A DNA stretch of 43,160 bases. It comes from CAZADA01 sp964524065. GTDB taxonomy: Bacteria > Pseudomonadota > Alphaproteobacteria > Caulobacterales > Maricaulaceae. Positions 8,212-16,795 of this stretch are shown here, in pieces. The translations under genes and the position numbers were made by a program. Position 1 is the stretch's first letter; the number at the start of each line of letters is the position of its first letter. The notes beneath the pieces were generated by a model that did not search any database, was not told the origin of the DNA, and was given only the letters and a program-made list of their open reading frames with translations. The stretch covers positions 1 through 43,160 of the forward strand of contig CAZGCB010000009.1 in assembly GCA_964524065.1 (NCBI GenBank), given 5' to 3'.

Positions 8212-8900
8212 ACCCGCGCGAAATCGAGATACACCGGCGGGCAGTCGCCAATATTCTTCGTCTCATAGCGGGTGCGCACATGATCAGCGGGCGGCGTGCG
8301 CCAGTCCGCCGGCCGCCGCGCCATCCAGCGGAAGGCCAGATGCGCCCGCACATGGCGCAGCGTCCAATCCACATAGGAGCGCACATCCGTCGCCACACGC
8401 AGCCGCCCGCCCGGCGCGATCACGCGGGCCAGCTCCGCCACAGTGTCGGGTTGGATGATGCGCCGCTTATGATGGCGCGTTTTCGGCCACGGATCGGGAA
8501 AGAGGATATAGGCCATCTCCAGCGAGGCCGCAGGCAGCCTTTCCAAAACGTCCCGGCCATCGCCCTGATGCACGCGCATATGCGCACTCGGGATGGCGAG
8601 GCCCGCCTCCTCTAAACGCGCCAGGGCCTTGGCGACGCCTTCCTCAAAAAACTCAACGCCGATGAAGCCGACATCCGGCACGCCTTGCGCTTGGCCGGCC
8701 AAATGCTCGCCGGCGCCAAAGCCGATCTCCAGCCGCAGCGACTGTGCTCGAGGGAACAATACCGCCGGATCGATAAGCCCCGCCGGCAGCGCCAGCCGCG
8801 GCAGCACATCGTCCATCAGCGCCTGCTGACGCGCCGACAAAGGCCGCCCTTTGCCGCGACCATAAAGCCGCCGCGGCGCGTCAGTCCGCTCATCGCTCAT
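8208..8900 (-). CDS. trmB: tRNA (guanine-N7-)-methyltransferase TrmB
   Basis: TrmB forms 7-methylguanosine at position 46 of tRNA with S-adenosylmethionine as donor. The SAM-binding motif LEIGFGAGEHL is followed by the family signature FPDPWPKTRHHKRR and a C-terminal RYETKNIGDCPPVY segment. ATG 8900 gives 230 residues, the usual size; a TTG five codons further upstream is possible and neither has a clear ribosome binding site. The gene follows metK by about 30 nt, and the two are probably co-transcribed, which places a SAM user next to the SAM synthase. No terminator separates it from the convergent sortase gene; their stop codons overlap. Confidence 0.95.
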   Translation of the reverse strand: MSDERTDAPRRLYGRGKGRPLSARQQALMDDVLPRLALPAGLIDPAVLFPRAQSLRLEIGFGAGEHLAGQAQGVPDVGFIGVEFFEEGVAKALARLEEAGLAIPSAHMRVHQGDGRDVLERLPAASLEMAYILFPDPWPKTRHHKRRIIQPDTVAELARVIAPGGRLRVATDVRSYVDWTLRHVRAHLAFRWMARRPADWRTPPADHVRTRYETKNIGDCPPVYLDFARV

Positions 8901-8929
8901 CGCATCGGTCAGCAACAGGATGGGGGGTG

Positions 8930-10116
8930 TCAGCCCGCCAAATCCTTGAGGTCGTCAACCAAATCGGTCCGCTCCCAGGAGAAGCCGCCTTCGGCGTCCG
9001 GCTCACGCCCGAAATGGCCATAGGCGGCCGTGCGCGCATAAATCGGGCGCGTCAGCTGCAAGCGATCGCGAATGCCGCGCGGGCTGAGGTCCACCAGCTC
9101 ACCCAGCCGCTTCTCCACCGCTTCAGCGTCGCTGCGCACATCGCCGTAGAGATCGACATACAGCGACAGCGGCTTGGCCACCCCGATCGCATAGGACACC
9201 TGGATGGTGCAATTGTCCGCCAAACCGGCCGCCACGACGTTTTTCGCCAGATAGCGGCACGCATAGGCCGCCGAGCGGTCCACCTTGGTGGGATCCTTGC
9301 CGGAGAACGCGCCGCCGCCATGGGGCCGGCGCCGCCATAGGTGTCCACGATAATTTTGCGGCCCGTCAGGCCTGCGTCACCATCCGGCCCGCCAATCACG
9401 AACGCGCCCGTGGGGTTCACATAGAACTCCTCCTCCAGACACATCCACCCGTCCGGCAGCGCCTCCAACACAAAGGGACGCACCAGCTCGCGCACATCGG
9501 CTTGGCTCAGCCCCTCGCTATGTTGGGTGGAAACGACGACGGACGTCGCGCCGACCGGCTTGCCATTCTCATACCGCAAGGTGACTTGGGACTTCGCGTC
9601 CGGCTCAAACTCCGGCCGTGCGCCGGATTTGCGCGCCGCCGCCATACGTTTGAGGATGTCATGGGAATAGTGGATCGGCGCCGGCATCAGCGACGACGTC
9701 TCATTGGTGGCGTGGCCGAACATAATGCCCTGATCGCCCGCGCCGACGTCCTTGTTGCCGGACTCATCCACACCCTGGGCGATCTCCGCCGATTGCTCAT
9801 GAACATGGCTTTGGAACTGAAGCTCCGCGTGATGGAAGCCCGCCTGCTCATAGCCAATGTCTTTCACCGCCGCGCGCACCACCTCACCCAGCGTTTGGCG
9901 ATGGATGTGCGGCCCGCGTACTTCACCCGCGAGCACCACCAAATTGGTTGTGGCGAGGGTCTCCACCGCCACACGCACTTGCGCCGGGTCCAGCCCTTCG
10001 CGCTGGGCAGCACGGAAGTAAGCATCCACAATTTCATCGGAAATCCGGTCGCAGACCTTGTCCGGGTGGCCTTCCGCCACGCTTTCGCTCGTAAACAAAT
10101 AAGAAGAGCGCGCCAC
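8930..10116 (-). CDS. metK: S-adenosylmethionine synthase MetK, interrupted by a -1 frameshift
   Basis: MetK makes S-adenosylmethionine from methionine and ATP. The first part (10116 to about 9326) reads from a GTG start with GGAGG 6 nt upstream and has FTSESVAEGHPDK, GAGDQGIMFGHATNET and GGPDGDAGLTGRKIIVDTYGG. The frame then breaks, and the rest of the protein (GGGAFSGKDPTKVDRSAAYA to the C-terminus) continues in another frame down to the TGA at 8930. The expected GGAGPHGGGAF is restored by adding one base in the G4 run at 9322-9325 (CCCC on the coding strand). MetK is normally essential and the two parts are otherwise intact, so a sequencing or assembly error in the homopolymer is the simplest explanation; a real mutation with a second metK elsewhere is the alternative. 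Restored length is about 395 residues. Confidence 0.93.
9322..9325 (-). other. metK: frameshift site in metK (G4/C4 run)
   Basis: The plus-strand run GGGG marks the point where the MetK reading frame changes. One extra base here rejoins the two open frames and restores the conserved PHGGGAFSGKDP segment. Upstream and downstream parts both match MetK well. Confidence 0.85.
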
Positions 10117-10331
10117 TACCGCCTCCCATGATGGCCGGTCGCATCAGTTTCGATGATGGCACATGACGGATGAGGTTCAAAGATGCGCGACAGAAGCGCA
10201 AAGAACTATGAAAGGCAAGTCGAGGCACAGAGCGCCCACGCGCAGAACCGCACGGCGATCAGGCCCGCCACACGGTTCCGCACACGGATTGATGGGAGGC
10301 GGCCGCCGTGTGAACGGGCGGCGCGGGCGTG
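10117..10331. other. metK leader and intergenic region
   Basis: This 215-nt gap separates the XRE regulator from metK. Visible are GGAGG before the metK GTG and a weak 5-bp hairpin (CATCA/TGATG) about 35-50 nt upstream of the start. I could not fit any SAM riboswitch consensus to it. Short open frames here look like background. Confidence 0.4.
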
Positions 10332-10748
10332 TCAGCTGTCCAGCACCGCTTCATCATCGCCTAGGGCGCGCACCAGCTCGAGCACGCGCCGCCGCACGCG
10401 AGGCTCACGAATCCGTGAAAACGCCGCCGCCAGAGCCACGCCATCCGGACTGTTAATGAAATCATCCACCAGCGGGGTCTGATCCCCTTCGGCGAAGCCC
10501 GACGCGGTCGTTTCCTCCATACCCTCAAAAAAGAAGGACACCGGCGTCCCAAGAACGCGGGCCATTTGGAATAAACGGCTAGCGCCGATGCGGTTGGCGC
10601 CCCGCTCGTACTTCTGAATTTGCTGAAAAGTAACCCCCAACTCCTCCCCAAGTTTATCTTGGCTCATACCGATCAACAATCGGCGAAGGCGCACTCTTGA
10701 GCCAACATGAACATCTATGGGGTTTGGAGATCGGCTGGATACGCTCAT
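10332..10748 (-). CDS. XRE-family helix-turn-helix transcriptional regulator
   Basis: A Cro/C1-type DNA-binding domain fills residues about 12-70: VGSRVRLRRLLIGMSQDKLGEELGVTFQQIQKYERGANRIGASRLFQMARVL, with recognition helix around TFQQIQKYERG. The acidic and helical C-terminus (about 70 residues) probably mediates dimerisation. A regulator of this kind is common between lnt and metK in alphaproteobacteria, but its targets are not known to me. The start is uncertain: ATG 10748 gives 138 residues; upstream in-frame starts (ATG 10778, ATG 10823, GTG 10829) also lack clear ribosome binding sites. A palindrome at 10834-10851 upstream could be its own operator. Confidence 0.88.
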   Translation of the reverse strand: MSVSSRSPNPIDVHVGSRVRLRRLLIGMSQDKLGEELGVTFQQIQKYERGANRIGASRLFQMARVLGTPVSFFFEGMEETTASGFAEGDQTPLVDDFINSPDGVALAAAFSRIREPRVRRRVLELVRALGDDEAVLDS

Positions 10749-10833
10749 TGTTTTACCAGTTCTGTTTACGCGCGCCATACGTGCAGGACTACAGGGCTCA
10801 ACCCTTTGTATTTTCGATGACATATTCACTCGA

Positions 10834-10851
10834 CTTTACAAGGAAGTAAAG
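10834..10851. promoter_or_regulatory. CTTTAC-N6-GTAAAG palindrome upstream of the XRE gene
   Basis: Perfect 6-bp arms, CTTTAC (10834-10839) and GTAAAG (10846-10851), flank AAGGAA. The site lies between the lnt stop-side gap and the XRE gene, in the position expected for its promoter. An autoregulatory operator is a reasonable inference, since XRE repressors bind such dyads; no direct evidence. Confidence 0.45.
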
Positions 10852-10873
10852 CCTCGGGAGGCGTGGCTAAAAC

Positions 10874-12583
10874 CTAGAACCAGCGGCCCATGATGCGGCG
10901 GCTTGAGGCCAGCGCGCCGAGCATCATCATCAGCGCGAAGAACGCATCGCCAACGATGGCGTACAGCGTCGGCGGCGCCGCCGCCGGCAGCGGCGCGTCC
11001 AACACGCCGTCCTGCTGAAAGGGCACCTGCATGGATGGCGGCATACGGCCATACACATCGATGATGCCCGATACGCCACCCGTCGCCGCCCGCACCAAGG
11101 GCAGCCCCTCTTCAATGGCGCGGTAGCGGGCTTGATTGACGCTTTGGCGCGGCCCGGCCGTATCACCATACCACGCATCGTTGGAGACATTGACGATCCA
11201 GGCCGGGCGATCCTGACCACGCGGCGTAAAGCCAGGGAAAATCGTCTCATAACAAATCTGCGGCGACACCGGCGGCGCGCCGCTAATGGGGATCGTCGCC
11301 GGGCCGGGGCCGGGCGAGAAACCGCCGGGCAGCCGCCGCGTCAACGTGGTGAGCCCCATTTGCTCCAACAGACCCGACAAGGGCAAAAACTCGCCAAACG
11401 GCACCAGACGCGCTTTGTCGTAAATCAATTCCGGGAACGGCGCCCCGCCGCGAAAGGCCATAGCCAAGAACGAATTACGCACCACCACCTGGGAGGGATC
11501 GATGGGATCGCGCCGAATGGACCCCATGAGCAACATCTGCTCTTCATCAAAAACACGGGCGATGTCATCCAAAGCACGCGGCGATTCCAACACCGCGAAC
11601 GGCAAGGCCGACTCCGGCCAAATCACATGGGTGCGCGTGTCCAGCCCGTCGCGCGCGGACAAACGGAGATAGCGCTCCAACACGCGCAGCTCATTGCCGG
11701 AGCGCCATTTATCCTGTTGGGAGATATCCGCCTGCACGACACGCAAGCGCACATCGGGCGCATGCGTGACCTCCGCGTCCGCCAGGCGGGCGATGCCGGC
11801 GGCAAAGAGGATCGCCAAGGCCGCAAAGCCAAAGCTCGCCGGGGCGACCCGCTTCCAAAACGCACGCCCACCGCCAAGAATCGCCGCCGGCGCAGCAAAG
11901 GCGTAGTACGTGATGAAGGTCAGCCCCCACACCCCAAACACCGCCGCGGATTGTGAAACCGGCCCGCCCGCCGGCCAGACATGACCGGCCACATTCCAGG
12001 GAAAGCCGGACAGCACAAAGCCGCGCAGGTACTCAAACCCAGCAAAGCTCAGTGCAAACACCGCAATACGCCGCGGTCCCTCGCGCCAGAGCAGCGCCGC
12101 CACCAGCGCCGCCGCGCCATAAAACAGGCCCAACCCCGCCGCCAAAGCCACCGAGGCCAACGGACCGAAGGGCCCATATTCCGGGCCGCGCGCCTCAAAG
12201 GCGGCCGCCACCCACCACATGCCGGCCAGCACATAGCCCGCCCCGAAACACTGCCCACGCCAGAACGCCGCCCGGCCGCGGCGCGTGGGCAGCGCCGCCG
12301 CGCCATCGATCATCCAGACCAACACCATCACGGCCAGCAAGGTCGCCGGCCAATAATGCGTCGGCGCATGGCCGGTGGCGCCCACGCCGCCGGCGACGAA
12401 AGACACAAAGCCCGATCGCCACCAGCCCAAGCCGGTCACCAAACGCATCAGCCAGGCGTCCACCCCGCCTGGGGCCGCGCTCTGGCTCACTTGCGGCGTG
12501 GAGGCGGGCCCGGCGGCCGCGCCATCGGCGCCAGGATCGGCCACAGCTCCGCCCGCATGCGGCGGTACGGCGTCGGTGCTCAT
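10874..12583 (-). CDS. lnt: apolipoprotein N-acyltransferase Lnt
   Basis: Lnt adds the third acyl chain to the N-terminal cysteine of lipoproteins in the inner membrane. The 569-residue protein has an Ala/Pro-rich N-terminal extension of about 40 residues, then multiple transmembrane helices (about 50-270) and a periplasmic nitrilase-type domain. The catalytic triad is present: Glu324 in WPESALPF, Lys390 in YDKARLVPFGEF and Cys444 in QICYETIFP. A final helix near residues 545-562 closes the protein. The ATG overlaps the corC stop by 4 nt, so translation is coupled in the miaB-phoH-ybeY-corC-lnt operon. Confidence 0.96.
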   Translation of the reverse strand: MSTDAVPPHAGGAVADPGADGAAAGPASTPQVSQSAAPGGVDAWLMRLVTGLGWWRSGFVSFVAGGVGATGHAPTHYWPATLLAVMVLVWMIDGAAALPTRRGRAAFWRGQCFGAGYVLAGMWWVAAAFEARGPEYGPFGPLASVALAAGLGLFYGAAALVAALLWREGPRRIAVFALSFAGFEYLRGFVLSGFPWNVAGHVWPAGGPVSQSAAVFGVWGLTFITYYAFAAPAAILGGGRAFWKRVAPASFGFAALAILFAAGIARLADAEVTHAPDVRLRVVQADISQQDKWRSGNELRVLERYLRLSARDGLDTRTHVIWPESALPFAVLESPRALDDIARVFDEEQMLLMGSIRRDPIDPSQVVVRNSFLAMAFRGGAPFPELIYDKARLVPFGEFLPLSGLLEQMGLTTLTRRLPGGFSPGPGPATIPISGAPPVSPQICYETIFPGFTPRGQDRPAWIVNVSNDAWYGDTAGPRQSVNQARYRAIEEGLPLVRAATGGVSGIIDVYGRMPPSMQVPFQQDGVLDAPLPAAAPPTLYAIVGDAFFALMMMLGALASSRRIMGRWF

Positions 12584-13497
12584 GGGCTCGCCAATTCTTC
12601 GGTGGATTGCGGCGCCGCCGCGCCATTGACCCGCGGTCGCGCGCCGTCGCTCCGGCGCACCAACAGACGTTTAATACGGCGGGGATCGGCGTCCGACACC
12701 TCAAACTCCAGACCTTGCGGATGGGGAATGACCTCGCCCCGCTCCGGCACGCGCCCGGCGAGGGTGAACACCAACCCGCCCAGCGTGTCGACATCTTCCG
12801 TCAGGTCTTCAATGCCCAAGGTGCGGTTCACGATCGCCTCGAAATCCTCAATGCTGCAACGCGCATCGGCGTCCCAGCAGGCGCCGCCGCGCGGGCGCAC
12901 CATGGGGGCGGCGCTGGAATCGTGCTCATCCTCAATATCGCCGACGATCTCCTCCACGAGATCCTCCAGCGTCAACAGGCCGTCCGTGCCGCCGAACTCA
13001 TCGACCACCAACGCCATATGAATGCGGCGGCTTTGCATCTTCAGCAGCAAATCAGCCGCCGGCATGGACGGCGGGACGAACAGAACCGGGCGGCGGATGC
13101 GATCCAGCAACTGCACAGTGGCGTCGCCAAACCCATCCCCCACCGAGGGCGCGAGATGGCGCATGACATCACGGATGTGAACCATGCCCAGCGGCTCATC
13201 CAAGGTGTCGCGATAAACGGGCAAGCGCGAATGGGGGTTGTGCGCAAAGATTTGCGTCACCTCACGCAACGACGCCGTCACGTCCACCGCGATAATGTCC
13301 GCGCGCGGCACCATAACATCCTCGACCCGCAGGCGATCGAAAGCCTCTGCGGCGAGACGCCGCTCACGGGCATGTTCCAGGCGCGCCGGGTCCGCGCCGC
13401 TCAAATCCGCCGCCTCTTGGGGCTCTGGCGTGTGACCACGCAGCCCCAACACGCGCAGCAAGCGCACCCAGGGCGATGATGGCGAAGCTTCACTCAC
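12580..13497 (-). CDS. corC: CorC/HlyC-type CBS-domain protein
   Basis: This cytoplasmic protein has two CBS domains, from VEDVMVPRADIIAVDV through SRLPVYRDTLDEPLGMVHIRDV and MALVVDEFGGTDGLLTLEDLVEEIVGDIEDE, then a CorC_HlyC transporter-associated domain ending with VSDADPRRIKRLLV. Such proteins are linked to magnesium and cobalt efflux in enterobacteria; here it has no membrane DUF21 part, so it is the short CorC/YbeX type. GTG 13497 gives 305 residues and has GGGAG 8 nt upstream; the open frame extends further upstream but only as an overlap with ybeY. It sits in the standard ybeY-corC-lnt order. Confidence 0.92.
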   Translation of the reverse strand: MSEASPSSPWVRLLRVLGLRGHTPEPQEAADLSGADPARLEHARERRLAAEAFDRLRVEDVMVPRADIIAVDVTASLREVTQIFAHNPHSRLPVYRDTLDEPLGMVHIRDVMRHLAPSVGDGFGDATVQLLDRIRRPVLFVPPSMPAADLLLKMQSRRIHMALVVDEFGGTDGLLTLEDLVEEIVGDIEDEHDSSAAPMVRPRGGACWDADARCSIEDFEAIVNRTLGIEDLTEDVDTLGGLVFTLAGRVPERGEVIPHPQGLEFEVSDADPRRIKRLLVRRSDGARPRVNGAAAPQSTEELASP

Positions 13498-14242
13498 GAT
13501 CCGTCTCCCGCGAGGACGGCCAAGATGGGCCGCCTTCACCGACAGGGCGGCCGCGCGGCCAGGCCCGGTCGCGTCCGTGGGGATCAGGGTCGATCGTGCG
13601 TCCGGCGGGCTCGCCCCGTTCGCCATAGGGATCATGTCGTCCCATGGCGGCCAGGGCTCCGCGCTCCAGCGCTTCCATGATTGCGGCCTCATCATCGGTT
13701 TGATGGTCATATCCTTGGAGATGAAGATATCCGTGAATCACCAAATGGCAGATGTGATCGGACAAATTCAGGCCCTGCTCGTTCGCCTCCAGGCGAACGG
13801 TTTCAAAGGCCAAAACAATATCGCCCAACATGCTGTCATCAGGCGTCGGCTCCCCAGCAAAGCCGGGCAGGCCCGAGAGCGGCGCCTCAACGGCGCTGAG
13901 CGCCGCAACCCCGTTGGTGGCGCCCGCGCCGTTCATGGGCGGTTGGATGGCGGGTTCCTCGACCTCCAAGGCGCCGACGGGAAACGCCAGCACATTGGTG
14001 GAGCCCAGCTCGCCCCGATACAAGGTGTTGAGGCTGCTCTGCAGCGCATCATCCGCGAACACCACGGCCACCGCCCCCGGCCGCACCCGCGATAGGGCGG
14101 TGCGCGCCGCGCTTAAAGCCGCGTCCGTAACCGCCTCCAGCGACAGCCCGCCGGGATCGTCCAGCGCGGCGTCCCAATTCCCGCCTTGGCGCACGACATC
14201 ATGCGGCGGGGCGGGCGGCGCAGGGGGCGGACGGCGGCTCAT
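13490..14242 (-). CDS. ybeY: endoribonuclease YbeY (16S rRNA maturation), extended form
   Basis: YbeY is a zinc-dependent RNase needed for 16S rRNA 3' end processing and late ribosome quality control. The metal site HGYLHLQGYDH is intact with His170, His174 and His180, preceded by the STNVLAFP strand. At 250 residues it is about 95 longer than typical YbeY. The extra length is an inserted Pro/Ala/Gly-rich loop at about residues 94-136 and a hydrophilic tail after about 205. The tail's coding sequence contains the ribosome binding site of corC. Both ends overlap neighbours: ATGA with phoH and GTGAGTGA with corC. Confidence 0.93.
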   Translation of the reverse strand: MSRRPPPAPPAPPHDVVRQGGNWDAALDDPGGLSLEAVTDAALSAARTALSRVRPGAVAVVFADDALQSSLNTLYRGELGSTNVLAFPVGALEVEEPAIQPPMNGAGATNGVAALSAVEAPLSGLPGFAGEPTPDDSMLGDIVLAFETVRLEANEQGLNLSDHICHLVIHGYLHLQGYDHQTDDEAAIMEALERGALAAMGRHDPYGERGEPAGRTIDPDPHGRDRAWPRGRPVGEGGPSWPSSRETDRE

Positions 14243-15261
14243 CGCAAGCGACGCCCCTTCTTGCCGGCCTCTTTCTCCGCCCGGCGCGCATCGCGGTCAT
14301 AGGCGTCGATGATGCGGCCCACCAGGGGATGGCGCTGCACGTCGCCGCCGGTGAAGCGCACGGCCTCCACGCCCTTGACGCCATCGAGAATCCGGAGCGC
14401 GTGAGCGAGGCCCGAAGGCTGGCCCGAAGGCAGATCCACCTGGCTGGGATCACCCGTGACCGCCATCATCGCCCGCTCGCCAATGCGCGTCAGCACCATA
14501 TGCATCTGGCTGATGGTGGCGTTCTGCGCCTCATCCACGACCACGAACGCATCGCGCAACGTCCGCCCGCGCATGAACGCCAGGGGCGCAACCTCGATAC
14601 CGCCATCCTCGCGTCGCTTCTCCACCATTCGCTGTCCCAACGCTTCACGCAGCGCGTCCCAGATGGGCAGCATATACGGATCCACCTTCTCCGTCAGATC
14701 CCCTGGCAGATAACCGAGCTTTTCCCCAGCTTCCACGGCCGGGCGGGCCACGATCAACCGGTCAATGCGCCGCGCCGCCAACAAGGACGCGCCATACACC
14801 ACCGCCAGGAAAGTCTTGCCCGTGCCGGCCGGGCCGACGCCGAAGGTGAGCGGCGTCTGCGCATCGGCCAGCGCCGCCACATAGCGGGTCTGCGCCTCCG
14901 TCTTGGCTTGAAAGCTCTTAGCGCCGACGCGGATCACGCCTGCGTCCGCGTCTATGGAGCCGCCGGCGCGCATGGCGCGTTCAGCCGCCGCCGCGCAATC
15001 GGCGGCGGAGGGGGCGACGCCGCGCTCCACATCCGCCCGCAGCGTGTCAATCACAGCGCGGGCCCGGGCGCGATCTTCGTCCTCGCCGCGAATGTGGACC
15101 GCCCCGCCCGGCGCCTCCAGACGCACATTGAGCACATCCTCCATCGCCGCAAGATTGGTGTCATGCGGTCCCGCGAGGGCGCGCAAATGAGCAGGGTTCT
15201 CCACCGGGATAGTGTCCACGGGCGCGGCGCGGCGGCGATCCGATCGGGTTTTCGCGCTCAC
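14239..15261 (-). CDS. phoH: PhoH family ATPase
   Basis: PhoH-like proteins are cytoplasmic P-loop ATPases, often found beside ybeY and thought to act in RNA metabolism or stress. The 340-residue protein has an N-terminal KH-like part (LEAPGGAVHIRGE, residues about 40-75), Walker A GPAGTGKT at 143-150 and Walker B VVVDEAQN at 240-247, followed by the sensor-like VTGDPSQVDLPSG. The GTG start overlaps the miaB stop (GTGA). The position between miaB and ybeY is a conserved arrangement in proteobacteria. Confidence 0.95.
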   Translation of the reverse strand: MSAKTRSDRRRAAPVDTIPVENPAHLRALAGPHDTNLAAMEDVLNVRLEAPGGAVHIRGEDEDRARARAVIDTLRADVERGVAPSAADCAAAAERAMRAGGSIDADAGVIRVGAKSFQAKTEAQTRYVAALADAQTPLTFGVGPAGTGKTFLAVVYGASLLAARRIDRLIVARPAVEAGEKLGYLPGDLTEKVDPYMLPIWDALREALGQRMVEKRREDGGIEVAPLAFMRGRTLRDAFVVVDEAQNATISQMHMVLTRIGERAMMAVTGDPSQVDLPSGQPSGLAHALRILDGVKGVEAVRFTGGDVQRHPLVGRIIDAYDRDARRAEKEAGKKGRRLR

Positions 15262-16682
15262 GCCACCTCCACCGTTTGGGCGGGCGCAGCCGCCTCCGCC
15301 ACGGTTCCGCTCAGGCTGTTGCGGGTGGCTTTGCTGATGCGCACCGGCGCGATGGTCCCGATGAGATCCGCCGGCCCATCCACATGCACCGCCTGCAGAT
15401 AAGGACTGCGCCCATGCAGCTGGCCGGGCGTACGGCCCGGTTTTTCGAACAAAACTGGCAGCGTGCGGCCAATCTGCGCCTCGTTAAACGCGACTTGCTG
15501 CGCGCCGAGCAAAGCCTGCAGCCGCTCCAAGCGCTCCCCCTTGACCGCCTCCGGCACCTGCCCCGGCAACGACGCCGCCGGCGTGCCGGGCCGCACCGAG
15601 TATTTAAAGGAGAAGGCTTGCGCGTGCTTCACCGCCTCGACGGCCGCCAACGTGTCGGCGAAGTCCGCCTCGCTCTCACCGGGAAAGCCGACAATGAAAT
15701 CGCCGGAGATCGCGATGTCCGGCCGCGCCGCGCGCACCTGTTCGATGATGGCGAGATACCCCGCCAGCGTGTGGCCGCGATTCATGGCGTGCAGAATGCG
15801 GTCAGATCCCGCCTGCACCGGCAAGTGCAGATAGGGCATCAGCTTGGGCTCATCGGCGAAAGCCGCGATGAGCTCCGCGTCCATATCGCGCGGATGGCTG
15901 GTGGTGAACCGGATACGCTCCAGCCCATCAATCTGCGCCAGATGCCGCACCAGCCGCGCCAGGCCCCAGCTCTCAGCGCCGTCTCTCGCTCCAGCCGGCG
16001 GCTGGCCGTGATAGGCGTTCACATTCTGACCAAGCAGCGTCACTTCCCGCACGCCTTGAGCCACGAGGGAGCGGACCTCGGCCGTCACCTGATCGACCGG
16101 CCGGGACCATTCAGCGCCGCGGGTATAGGGGACCACGCAGAAGGTGCAGAATTTGTCGCACCCCTCTTGCACGGACACAAAAGCCGTCACGCCATCCGCC
16201 GCGCGGGTGGGGGTCAGGACATCGAATTTCTCTTCAACGTCGAAATCCACCGCCAGCCGTTCATCCGTCGCGCGATGCGCGCGGGCGATCATTTCCGGCA
16301 GCTTGTGATAGCTTTGCGGGCCCATCACCACATCGACCACCGGCGCCCGACGACGGATCTCCGCCCCTTCCGCCTGCGCGACACAGCCCGTCACAGCGAC
16401 AATCATGCGTCCGCCGCCGTCAGCCTCCGACTGTGCGGCGCGCGCCTCTTTCAGCTGCCGCACGCGGCCCAGCTCGGAGTACATTTTCTCCGAGGCTTTC
16501 TCGCGAATATGGCAGGTGTTGAGGATCACCAGATCCGCATTGTCCGGTTGATCGGCGGGCGTGTAGCCGAGCGGCGCCAAAAGATCCTGCATACGCTGGG
16601 AGTCATAGACGTTCATCTGACACCCATAGGTCTTGATGAACACCTGTTTGCGAGCGCGTGCGCGGAAGTCGGGTGCGGTCAT
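15258..16682 (-). CDS. miaB: tRNA-2-methylthio-N6-dimethylallyladenosine synthase MiaB
   Basis: MiaB is a radical-SAM methylthiotransferase that adds a methylthio group to isopentenyl-adenosine 37 of tRNAs reading UNN codons. The UPF0004 domain carries the three cluster cysteines Cys21 (YGCQMN), Cys57 (NTCHIR) and Cys100 (TGCVAQ). The radical-SAM cluster is CDKFCTFC (Cys175, 179, 182). A C-terminal TRAM domain covers about residues 395-460. At 474 residues it has normal length. The start ATG is the first of the frame. It appears to lead the miaB-phoH-ybeY-corC-lnt operon, with a 113-nt gap upstream. Confidence 0.97.
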   Translation of the reverse strand: MTAPDFRARARKQVFIKTYGCQMNVYDSQRMQDLLAPLGYTPADQPDNADLVILNTCHIREKASEKMYSELGRVRQLKEARAAQSEADGGGRMIVAVTGCVAQAEGAEIRRRAPVVDVVMGPQSYHKLPEMIARAHRATDERLAVDFDVEEKFDVLTPTRAADGVTAFVSVQEGCDKFCTFCVVPYTRGAEWSRPVDQVTAEVRSLVAQGVREVTLLGQNVNAYHGQPPAGARDGAESWGLARLVRHLAQIDGLERIRFTTSHPRDMDAELIAAFADEPKLMPYLHLPVQAGSDRILHAMNRGHTLAGYLAIIEQVRAARPDIAISGDFIVGFPGESEADFADTLAAVEAVKHAQAFSFKYSVRPGTPAASLPGQVPEAVKGERLERLQALLGAQQVAFNEAQIGRTLPVLFEKPGRTPGQLHGRSPYLQAVHVDGPADLIGTIAPVRISKATRNSLSGTVAEAAAPAQTVEVA

Positions 16683-16795
16683 GTAGCTGTCACACGCCGA
16701 TGGCGACGCGCAAATTCCTAGTTAAATCCCACCTAGCTTATGGGGGAACGACGCCAGCGCTTCAAGGGCTGCGTCGCGCAGCGGTTCAGCAGCGC

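Noticed and set aside
10117..10331. SAM-sensing riboswitch in the metK leader
   Set aside because: Only a weak 5-bp hairpin is visible; I could not match SAM-II or SAM/SAH consensus elements.
15276..16721. Long plus-strand open frame (481 codons) opposite miaB
   Set aside because: Basic low-information translation; the other strand encodes an intact MiaB.
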